Under the pieces are notes generated by a model that saw only the letters and a program-made list of their open reading frames with translations, was not told the DNA's origin and ran no database searches. Of a stretch of DNA of 27,013 nt, positions 1 to 6,122 are shown in pieces; within the stretch, counting starts at the first letter, position 1; every line of letters begins with the position of its first letter. The stretch comes from CAZICM01 sp964537685 (GTDB lineage: Bacteria; Myxococcota_A; Polyangia; Polyangiales; Polyangiaceae): assembly GCA_964537685.1 (NCBI GenBank), contig CAZICM010000092.1:1-27013 (forward strand). Direction: 5' to 3'. Made by a program: the position numbers and the translations under genes.

Positions 1-100
1 AAGACGTGCGCACCGCGGGCATATTCGCCTGCGAAGACGTGCGCACCGCGGGCATGGCTGGCTGAGAAGACGGACGCACTGCGGGCATGGCCGGCTGAGA
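1..100. repeat. 33-bp in-frame tandem repeat encoding SQPAMPAVRTS
   Basis: Three head-to-tail units at 2-34, 35-67 and 68-100 encode (on the minus strand) SQANMPAVRTS, SQPAMPAVRTS and SQPAMPAVRPS. The array probably continues beyond the left edge. The units are nearly identical at DNA level, which suggests recent duplication. Confidence 0.85.
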
Positions 101-463
101 AGGCCGCTCTGAAACCGAAGCGATTGGGGGCGCGGGAGTGGCCCGAACCCGCGCGGCTTTTTCTTCAGCCAGCGCCGTTTGAACCACCTCGGATTTGGGA
201 GGCATGCGCTTGGTCGCGTCGAGATCACCGCCTTCAAAGGGAGGCGCGGGCACACCAATAAGCGTATCGACCGCTTTGGACTTCTCGGCGGCCGATGCCT
301 GGCCCGTTTCCGCAACAGGGCTTTTTCGCCTTGTTTCCGAGCTTTGCCGCGTGCCCTCCTCAAACCTTTCGGACTCAACGGCGACATCATCCAAAAGCTC
401 GACGTCAACCTCGAGCGGAGTCTCAGGCGGCATCACTTTGGAGGATGAGCTACTCGCGGGCAT
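1..463 (-). CDS. N-terminal part of a low-complexity Pro/Ser/Ala-rich protein (partial, runs off left edge)
   Basis: An open frame runs from an ATG at 461-463 leftwards through the window edge without a stop (154 codons visible), so only the N-terminus is present. The visible protein has a Ser-rich start (MPASSSSSKVMPPETP), a short acidic stretch (VDVELLDDVAVESE), and then a Pro/Ala/Arg-rich tail. That tail passes into an 11-residue tandem repeat, SQPAMPAVRTS, of which three copies are seen. There is no signal peptide and no transmembrane segment, and no catalytic motif in this part. A GGAC-type purine stretch precedes the ATG but the ribosome site is weak; the frame stays open further upstream. 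Such disordered leaders often precede regulatory or envelope domains in myxobacteria, but the real domain lies outside the window and I do not assign a function. It lies downstream of ruvC on the same strand with 203 bp between them. Confidence 0.6.
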   Translation of the reverse strand, partial: MPASSSSSKVMPPETPLEVDVELLDDVAVESERFEEGTRQSSETRRKSPVAETGQASAAEKSKAVDTLIGVPAPPFEGGDLDATKRMPPKSEVVQTALAEEKAARVRATPAPPIASVSERPSQPAMPAVRPSSQPAMPAVRTSSQANMPAVRTS

Positions 464-666
464 GTCCTGCGTCCGAAAAGACTCGTCTCGGAGAGGTTGA
501 AGCCTACACCGGTTGGCGTTTTTTCGGAAAGCAAAGTGCCGAGGTATTGGGCGCTGCAGCGCCGGCCCAAGGCAATTCATTCATTTATGAAGCATATTCT
601 TTGTATTTATATTTTCGTGCGGGCTTTTATTTTCCGCAGGCAGACAAAACCTGCATACGCCTTGTT
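464..666. other. Intergenic region between ruvC and the left-edge gene; AT-rich, promoter-like
   Basis: This 203-bp gap is clearly more AT-rich than its surroundings between about 570 and 660, with TATAAA- and AATAAA-like runs on the minus strand. It probably holds the promoter of the left-edge gene, but I could not find a convincing -35/-10 pair. A weak 5-bp hairpin (GCAGG/CCTGC) downstream of ruvC is not followed by a T-run, so no terminator is called. Confidence 0.3.
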
Positions 667-1176
667 TCACAGGGGTTTACGCTGTTTTGACGAGGCGAGG
701 GCAGCCTGAAAGCCCGCGGCGTGAAGATGTGTAAGCGCAATGGCGAGCGCATCGGAAGCATCGGAGCGGGGAGGCTCGGCAAGCCTGAGAATGGCCGAAA
801 CGATCATGGCAACTTGCTTTTTGTCGGCTGCTCCTTTGCCGACGACCGAGCGTTTTACGAGCGTGGGCTGGTATTCGAAGATGGGCAGTTTCGCGCGGGC
901 AAGACGCAGGAGCACCACGCCCCGGGCATGGCCAAGCTTGGCGGCGCTCTGGGCATCCTTCGCGAAAAACAGCGTTTCTACCGCGGCAACGCCTGGTTTA
1001 TGCGTATCAAGAATGCGGCTGAGTTCGTCGTCGATGTGCACCAGGCGCTCGGCGAAGGTGCCGCTTAAATCGACATCAACCACACCGTGAGCCAGATGCT
1101 CAATCTTCGTTCCATTCCGTTCCAGCACACCCCAGCCCAAATGGCGTGAGCCGGGATCGATTCCAATGACTCGCAT
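667..1176 (-). CDS. ruvC: Crossover junction endodeoxyribonuclease RuvC
   Basis: RuvC resolves Holliday junctions during recombinational repair, cutting symmetrically after RuvAB has migrated the branch. The 169-residue protein matches the usual family length of about 160-190. The RNase H-like metal-binding acidic residues are all visible: D7 in GIDPGSRHLGWG, E67 in AAVETLFF, and the D139/D142 pair in SDASDALAIALTHLH. The basic stretch VVGKGAADKKQV around residue 111 is also typical. The ATG is supported by a GGAG ribosome site about six bases upstream, which begins within and just after the stop of the upstream oxidase gene (18 bp between the two genes), so the two are probably co-transcribed. 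ruvA and ruvB are not in the window; in this group ruvC often lies apart from them. Identification is secure. Confidence 0.95.
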   Translation of the reverse strand: MRVIGIDPGSRHLGWGVLERNGTKIEHLAHGVVDVDLSGTFAERLVHIDDELSRILDTHKPGVAAVETLFFAKDAQSAAKLGHARGVVLLRLARAKLPIFEYQPTLVKRSVVGKGAADKKQVAMIVSAILRLAEPPRSDASDALAIALTHLHAAGFQAALASSKQRKPL

Positions 1177-1194
1177 GAATTGCTCCGCCCGCTC

Positions 1195-2622
1195 CTAGCA
1201 AGAGCCGTGTCCTGTCCGGGGAAATATTTTTCCCGGGTTAAGCAAACCCTTTGGATCAAAGGTATTTTTAATATTTTTCTGAAGCGCAATCAGCGCTTCG
1301 CTTTGCTCGAGCGGCAAAAATTTCGCCTTGGAGAGGCCGATGCCATGTTCGCCCGAGAGCGTTCCCCGCATGCCGAGCACCGTGACAAAAAGCTGTTCCA
1401 TGGCTTGTTCCACGCTCGGGCCTTGGGCTGGATCGTTCCACAGAAAGTTCACATGCAGATTTCCGTCGCCCGCGTGGCCATAGCTCAGCATATGCACGCC
1501 CGTACGCGCCGAGATCGCCTCCACAGCAAGCAGTAAATCGGGCAAACAGGGCCTTGGCACGACGACGTCCTCGGACACTTTCCATTTGGCCATGGCACGA
1601 GTCGCAATGGATAGTTTGCGGCGCGCATCCCACAGTTTTTCGCGGCGCGCTTCGTCTTGAGCCACCAGTACATCGATCGCGCCGGCATCGCTGCACGCAT
1701 TGCCGACGCGCTCCGAACCCGCTTCACACGAAGGCGCATCGCCGTCGATTTCGATGATGAGCATCGCCTTTGCGCGGGCATCAACAGGCACTCCATGCGC
1801 GCGGACAGCGCCCAGCGCCGCTTCGTCACACAGCTCGATACAGCGGGGAACAATGCGCGCTTCAACCATTTTTGCGACAGCCTGCCCGGAAGCCATCACA
1901 TCCGAAAACAGGGCGAGCAGTGTGACGATGGTGGGCGGTTTTGGAATGAGCTTCAAGGTGGCCTCGGTCGTAATCGCCAGCGTTCCTTCGCTGCCCACGA
2001 GCAAGGCCGTGATGTCATAGCCCGTTACACCCTTGGTCGTTCTGCGCCCCGTCTTTAAACGTGTTCCATCGGGCGTAATCACCTCGAGGCCCAGCACATA
2101 ATCGCGTGTGACGCCGTATTTCAAAGCCCTGGGGCCCGCGGCGTTTTCGGCGATGTTTCCGCCGAGCGCGCACATCGGAGACGAGTTTGGATCGGGCGGA
2201 TAAAACAGGCCCTCGCGTTCAACCGCCGCATGCAGATCGCCGAGAATAAGCCCAGGCTCGACGACGGCCACAAGCTCGCGCGGGTTGATTTCTTTCACCT
2301 GATTCATGCCGAGCACCGAAAGCACGATGCCGCCCATCACAGGCACGCAGCCTCCCGACTTGCCCGAGCCTGCCGCGCGAACAACCACGGGAACCTCGGC
2401 TTCTCTCGCAGCCGCAAGCGTTAGCTCGATATCCTCTGGACACGAAGCCAGCGCCACCATGTCGGGAAACACGGGCTCGATCTCGGATTCATCGCCTCCA
2501 AAATTCAAACATCGCTCGGGCTCGGTGATTATTTTCGATGGGCCAAGCCGTTGATGAAGCAGGCGCTTGGCCTTATCCACGGCGAGGGGGGACGGACGGG
2601 GAAACGCGGCTCGAATCAGCAC
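1195..2622 (-). CDS. FAD-linked oxidase, GlcD / D-lactate dehydrogenase type
   Basis: This is a flavoprotein oxidising a 2-hydroxy acid such as glycolate or D-lactate, of the vanillyl-alcohol-oxidase fold. The N-terminal FAD-binding domain (about residues 50-230) shows the phosphate-binding AAGSGKSGG (84-91) and GGNIAENAAGPRALKYG (154-170). The C-terminal cap domain (about 235-468) carries SYGHAGDGNLH (380-390), GEHGIG (424-429) and the terminal NPGKIFP. Length 475 fits single-subunit GlcD proteins. No iron-sulfur domain (GlcF) is fused, and no glcE or glcF lies beside it, so the electron acceptor and exact substrate cannot be told. The chosen start is GTG at 2622, without a clear ribosome site; GTG at 2580 (residue 15) is a plausible alternative. 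It is followed at 18 bp by ruvC. Confidence 0.9.
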   Translation of the reverse strand: MLIRAAFPRPSPLAVDKAKRLLHQRLGPSKIITEPERCLNFGGDESEIEPVFPDMVALASCPEDIELTLAAAREAEVPVVVRAAGSGKSGGCVPVMGGIVLSVLGMNQVKEINPRELVAVVEPGLILGDLHAAVEREGLFYPPDPNSSPMCALGGNIAENAAGPRALKYGVTRDYVLGLEVITPDGTRLKTGRRTTKGVTGYDITALLVGSEGTLAITTEATLKLIPKPPTIVTLLALFSDVMASGQAVAKMVEARIVPRCIELCDEAALGAVRAHGVPVDARAKAMLIIEIDGDAPSCEAGSERVGNACSDAGAIDVLVAQDEARREKLWDARRKLSIATRAMAKWKVSEDVVVPRPCLPDLLLAVEAISARTGVHMLSYGHAGDGNLHVNFLWNDPAQGPSVEQAMEQLFVTVLGMRGTLSGEHGIGLSKAKFLPLEQSEALIALQKNIKNTFDPKGLLNPGKIFPRTGHGSC

Positions 2623-2696
2623 CCTGGCATTGTAGGGCGAAGCGATCTCAAAGAAGATCTGCCCATCGCGTTCTGTTTCGATTACGAAGCCGGGAC

Positions 2697-3038
2697 GTGC
2701 GCCAAAACGCAGCCCTCATTGTTCTAGGGACAAGCGAAATCCTTGTATTTGCGCTGGGCTTATTGATGTATTTCAAAGCCCGCCGAAATATCCTCGATGC
2801 GTTTTTTGAATTTGGAACGGAGCTTCCATGGTTCTGCCGCATCACGCTGTCGGACTGGTTTCTGCCCAGCGCAATGGGCATTTCCGCGCTGCTCTCACTT
2901 GCTGCGGCTCTTGTTCCGATGACGCGCAGGAAGCGAAGCGGCCTTTTGGCGCTGGGATTGGTGATATCGGCGGCTGCGCTCGTAGCAGCGGTGTGGTCGG
3001 CCTTTGAGCCTCTGTTTCATGCGGCTCATGCGGCATAA
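2697..3038 (+). CDS. Small integral membrane protein, unknown function
   Basis: This is a 113-residue protein starting at GTG 2697. It has about three hydrophobic segments: near residues 6-24 (ALIVLGTSEILVFALGLLMY), near 51-68 (SAMGISALLSLAAALVP) and near 76-95 (GLLALGLVISAAALVAAVW). Short basic loops (KARRN, TRRKR) lie between them, consistent with inner-membrane insertion. I do not recognise a family. The frame stays open upstream to 2538, but that part is antisense to the 5' end of the oxidase gene and reads as non-coding, so the GTG just before the first membrane segment is preferred; TTG codons nearby are alternatives. The stop lies 3 bp from the convergent stop of the ChrA gene. It is transcribed divergently from the oxidase. 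Confidence 0.55.
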   Translation: MRQNAALIVLGTSEILVFALGLLMYFKARRNILDAFFEFGTELPWFCRITLSDWFLPSAMGISALLSLAAALVPMTRRKRSGLLALGLVISAAALVAAVWSAFEPLFHAAHAA

Positions 3039-3041
3039 CGA

Positions 3042-4241
3042 TTAGCGCAGCGCTTGAAGCAGCACGCCCGAGAGGGCACCCGCGGCCAATATCCACGTTG
3101 GATTCAGCCGGGGCATTAAAGCGAGTCCAGCACCAACAAATCCAATCAAATATGTAGGAAAATCGATCAATGCGCTCTTGGCCAATAAAACCAATACGGC
3201 TGTCATGAGCCCCAATGAACCCGCATTGACTCCATCCAAAAAGCCCCCGAATACGGCGGAGGCGCGCATACGCGAAACCCACGGACTCGTAAGCCTCACG
3301 AGCACAAACGAGGGGAAAAAAATCGCCGCGGTGGCAATGGCGGCCCCCGGTGTCCCATGGAGCAAATATCCGATAAAGGTGGCCGTTGAAAATACCGGGC
3401 CGGGCGTAGCCTGCCCAACCGCAATGGCATCGAGCAACTGTTGTTCGCTCATCCAGCCGTAGCTTTGAACCAAATCGCCTCTTAAAATGGAAACCAAAAC
3501 ATATCCGCTACCATAGAGAAGCGAGCCGACTTTTAGAAAATACAGGCCCAATTCCAGCAAGCCGGCCTTGGAGGCTACCCATGAAGAACCGGCCGCTGCG
3601 GCAAGCACCGGAAATACACTGGACTTTTTTTCTGGTGCATTTTTATCAGAATTTAATATATTTTTATCGGATTGTGAATTGTGGGTTCGCGCCCATGCGG
3701 CGTAAACAGCACCTAAAAACCCCGCTCCAAACAGAATGATTAACTCGCTGGCAAAGGCCAAATTTAAAATTAGCGCGCCCAAAAACGCGGCTGAAGAAAA
3801 AGCTCTCTTCTTTTTGTTTTGCGCCATCGATTTTCCAAGCCGGAAAATCGCCCCAAAGACGACGCCCAAAATCGCCGGCTTTAGGCCATAGAGCGCCGCC
3901 CCCACCGATGGGATGGTTTTGTATTGCTGGTAAACCCAGGCAAGCGCCAAGGTCATCAGGGCAGCCGGCAAAATAAATGCGAGCCCCGCGATGATCAAAC
4001 CCTTGTTCCCGGCGCGCCTAAAACCAATATGGATAACCAATTCGGTCGAATTTGGTCCCGGAATAAGCGCCGCAGCCCCAACCAAATCGAGAAACTCCTC
4101 CGCGCTCAGCCATTTTCGCTGTCTGACAAATTCTTCCTCCATCAAGGCCAAATGAACGGCGGGACCACCAAAGGCCACGCAGCCCAGCCTTAGAAATACA
4201 CGGCCCAGCTCAAGCGCGGAGGACCATTCTTTCGTACTCAT
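3042..4241 (-). CDS. chrA: ChrA-family (CHR) chromate ion transporter
   Basis: This is a 399-residue inner-membrane protein of the two-domain CHR superfamily, known for chromate efflux. The duplicated halves are visible. The first has FGGPAVHLALMEEEF (24-38) and AALIPGPNSTEL (57-68). The second has GSLLYGSGYVLVSIL (239-253) and GQATPGPVFSTATFIG (276-291). A hydrophilic linker rich in Lys/Asn/Ser (about 184-210) joins them. About ten hydrophobic segments are apparent. The ATG directly abuts the TAA of the upstream lipoprotein gene (TAAATG), which implies translational coupling in the operon with inositol-phosphate synthase. No chrB-type regulator is nearby. Chromate is the family's textbook substrate, but the operon context gives no metal-resistance cue, so the real substrate may differ. 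Confidence 0.88.
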   Translation of the reverse strand: MSTKEWSSALELGRVFLRLGCVAFGGPAVHLALMEEEFVRQRKWLSAEEFLDLVGAAALIPGPNSTELVIHIGFRRAGNKGLIIAGLAFILPAALMTLALAWVYQQYKTIPSVGAALYGLKPAILGVVFGAIFRLGKSMAQNKKKRAFSSAAFLGALILNLAFASELIILFGAGFLGAVYAAWARTHNSQSDKNILNSDKNAPEKKSSVFPVLAAAAGSSWVASKAGLLELGLYFLKVGSLLYGSGYVLVSILRGDLVQSYGWMSEQQLLDAIAVGQATPGPVFSTATFIGYLLHGTPGAAIATAAIFFPSFVLVRLTSPWVSRMRASAVFGGFLDGVNAGSLGLMTAVLVLLAKSALIDFPTYLIGFVGAGLALMPRLNPTWILAAGALSGVLLQALR

Positions 4242-4649
4242 TTAACCATCGGTTGGATTTCCAATTTTCTCGTTGGAATATTCTGAATAGGCATCACCGC
4301 GTTTGCAGCGCAATCGATAGGAATAAGTAATATTTTCATAGGCATCGGGATCGATGGTGGCTGTATCGGTGCCGGGCGCCGTAAAGACCGGAACGAATTC
4401 GGTGGTTGGGGTACGGCGCTCTCCTTCAATTTCGTCGCATGGCGACTTGTATTGCCAAGATACGCGTATCATGCCGGCGAAAGGCGCGACTTCCATTAAA
4501 ATAGGCGGAATAAGCCCGGCACCGCCTCCCGCGGGATTGCCCGGTGCCGCGGTGCCCGAAGCCCCGGGCGCCGTCTCCACATCTTCGCCGCAGGCCGCCA
4601 AAACGAAAAGCATCGCCATAAAAAACGGAACGCGGCGCATAAGATTCAT
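4242..4649 (-). CDS. Small lipoprotein with fibronectin-like C-terminal region
   Basis: The 135-residue precursor has a signal peptide (MNLMRRVPFFMAMLFVLAAC) and a clean lipobox, LAAC, with the lipidated Cys at residue 20. A Gly/Pro/Ala-rich linker follows (about 24-47). A compact C-terminal domain then carries two cysteines and the pattern PFAGMIRVSWQYKSPC ... ITYSYRLRC ... YSEYSNEK, which reads like a single fibronectin type III-like beta sandwich; that fold is inference. The ATG has a good ribosome site (GAGG, seven bases upstream). It sits between the inositol-phosphate synthase gene (9 bp upstream) and the ChrA gene (0 bp downstream), so it is the middle gene of a three-gene operon. No specific function is recognised. 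Confidence 0.8.
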   Translation of the reverse strand: MNLMRRVPFFMAMLFVLAACGEDVETAPGASGTAAPGNPAGGGAGLIPPILMEVAPFAGMIRVSWQYKSPCDEIEGERRTPTTEFVPVFTAPGTDTATIDPDAYENITYSYRLRCKRGDAYSEYSNEKIGNPTDG

Positions 4650-4658
4650 AATAAAACC

Positions 4659-5972
4659 TCAGTCGTAATATTCGTTGCCCAAATGGGTGATCAAATCCTC
4701 ACCCATCATCCACCGCATTGTATTCTTCAGCTTCATCGATTGAATAAATAAATCGTGCTCGGGATAGAGGGAGGGAGCGGTCATCGGGCTCTTGAAATAG
4801 AAGCTCAGCCATTCTTGAATGCCGTGAAATCCTGCCCGCTGAGCCAAATCCATTAAAATGGCCAAGTCGAGCACAATCGGCGCCGCCAATATCGAATCCC
4901 GGCACAGGAAATCAATTTTAATTTGCATCGGATATCCTAACCATCCGAACAAATCGATATTGTCCCAGCCTTCCTTGGCGTCGCCGCGGGGCGGATAATA
5001 TTCAATTCGAACCTTATGGTAAATCTTCTCATACAATTCGCGGTATACGTGGGGCTGTAAAATATATTCGAGCACGCCCAGCTTCGAGACTTCTTTGGTT
5101 TTAAATGAATCGGGATCGTCCAATACCTCGCCATCGCGATTGCCTAAAATATTGGTCGAAAACCAGCCCGCAATGCCGAGCATTCTCGCCTTGAGGCCCG
5201 GTGCAACGATGGTTTTCATTAAGGTTTGGCCGGTCTTAAAATCTTTTCCGGAAATCGGCACTTCCATCGAATTGCAAAGCTCCCAAGCCGCGGGAAAATC
5301 GACGGTCAGATTGGGAGCGCCATTGGCATAAGGCACCCGCTCTTTAATGCAGGCCCAGGCGTAAATTTGGGAATTCGAAATGCCCGGATCGTTGCGAAGA
5401 AGGCCGTCTTCAAAAGACTTCACCGATTGATGCACTTCGCCCGGCGGAAAATACACCTCGGTCGAGCCGCACCAAACGCAGACCGCGCGGCTGCAGCCTT
5501 TGTCGCGCATAAAGGCGCGGATATCTTCGCGCACCTGCTCGACCATATCGGCCTTGGATGTGCCTTGTTTCACGTGCGTTCCGTGAAGGCGCTTGACGTA
5601 TTCGGGATAGAACACGGCACGCATGGGCTCGACTTTTACAAGCTCTTCGCGCACCGCTTCGATGTGATTCGCCTCGAGGACGGCCGCATGCTTCGCCGCC
5701 TCGTAGGCGTTGTCGGGGAAGAGATCCCAGCCACCGAACTCGAGATCGGACAGCGAAGCCAAGGGAAGAAAATCCCGGATGAGCGGCACTCTATTTTCGG
5801 TGCGCTTTCCAAGGCGGATGGTGCCCATTTGGGTAAGCGATCCAATAGGCAAAGCAAGACCGCGCCGGGCCAGCATGGCTCCAGCAATGGTGGTCGTCGA
5901 AACCGCGCCAAGGCCTGGAAGGAGAACGGCCAGCTTGCCTTCGGGTTTCTTAATTTCTTTAGGCTGCTTCAC
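4659..5972 (-). CDS. ino1: myo-Inositol-1-phosphate synthase
   Basis: This cytosolic NAD-dependent enzyme converts glucose 6-phosphate to 1L-myo-inositol 1-phosphate, the entry step to inositol lipids and solutes. The 437-residue length fits the compact bacterial form. Visible family signatures are the NAD-binding loop LLPGLGAVSTT (17-27), CVWCGSTEVYFPP (165-177), SGKDFKTGQT (241-250), the NxxGNxDGxxL-type motif STNILGNRDGEVL (272-284) and IDFLCRDSILAAPIVLDL (353-370). The start is GTG, fixed by a strong ribosome site GGAGGA nine bases upstream. It is the first gene of an operon with a lipoprotein and a ChrA transporter. A cytidylyltransferase domain of the inositol-phosphate type is encoded on the other strand about 6.5 kb away, which hints at a further use of the product. 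Confidence 0.92.
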   Translation of the reverse strand: MKQPKEIKKPEGKLAVLLPGLGAVSTTTIAGAMLARRGLALPIGSLTQMGTIRLGKRTENRVPLIRDFLPLASLSDLEFGGWDLFPDNAYEAAKHAAVLEANHIEAVREELVKVEPMRAVFYPEYVKRLHGTHVKQGTSKADMVEQVREDIRAFMRDKGCSRAVCVWCGSTEVYFPPGEVHQSVKSFEDGLLRNDPGISNSQIYAWACIKERVPYANGAPNLTVDFPAAWELCNSMEVPISGKDFKTGQTLMKTIVAPGLKARMLGIAGWFSTNILGNRDGEVLDDPDSFKTKEVSKLGVLEYILQPHVYRELYEKIYHKVRIEYYPPRGDAKEGWDNIDLFGWLGYPMQIKIDFLCRDSILAAPIVLDLAILMDLAQRAGFHGIQEWLSFYFKSPMTAPSLYPEHDLFIQSMKLKNTMRWMMGEDLITHLGNEYYD

Positions 5973-5979
5973 AAAAAGT

Positions 5980-6025
5980 GTTCCTCCGGCTTTCGCATGT
6001 AGGCCGGATGGCCGGTGTAGGTCAA
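5980..6025 (-). promoter_or_regulatory. Ribosome site and candidate promoter of ino1
   Basis: On the minus strand a GGAGGA Shine-Dalgarno lies nine bases before the GTG start at 5972 and decides that start. Further upstream TTGACC (6020-6025) and TACATG (5996-6001), 18 bp apart, could be -35 and -10 boxes. The -35 is good and the -10 weak. A GGCCATCCGGCC near-palindrome lies in the spacer. Confidence 0.4.
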
Positions 6026-6040
6026 TCGCCGACGCTGGTA

Positions 6041-6084
6041 TCGAACAAAAGCAAAGGGGCGCATTCGGAATGAACGCGCCCCTT
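6041..6084 (-). terminator. Rho-independent terminator of the MopE-like gene
   Basis: Perfect 9-bp arms at 6054-6062 and 6076-6084 (AAGGGGCGC/GCGCCCCTT) enclose a 13-nt loop. In the minus-strand transcript they are followed by TTGCTTTTG-type U-rich sequence (6041-6053). The hairpin lies about 40 bp past the stop of the gene ending at 6123 and before ino1. Confidence 0.8.
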
Positions 6085-6122
6085 GCGATCGCCGGAAAGG
6101 CTTTAGAACAAGCGCTGTCCGA

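Noticed and set aside
1..100. Possible CRISPR array at the left edge
   Set aside because: Units are contiguous 33-bp coding repeats with no unique spacers; they encode an in-frame 11-residue repeat.
2538..2696. Upstream extension of the small membrane protein
   Set aside because: It is antisense to the 5' end of the FAD oxidase and encodes basic sequence without hydrophobic pattern; the GTG at 2697 is a better start.
5226..6002. Long plus-strand open frame (258 codons) opposite ino1
   Set aside because: It is fully antisense to a secure inositol-phosphate synthase gene and encodes basic, low-complexity sequence without family motifs.
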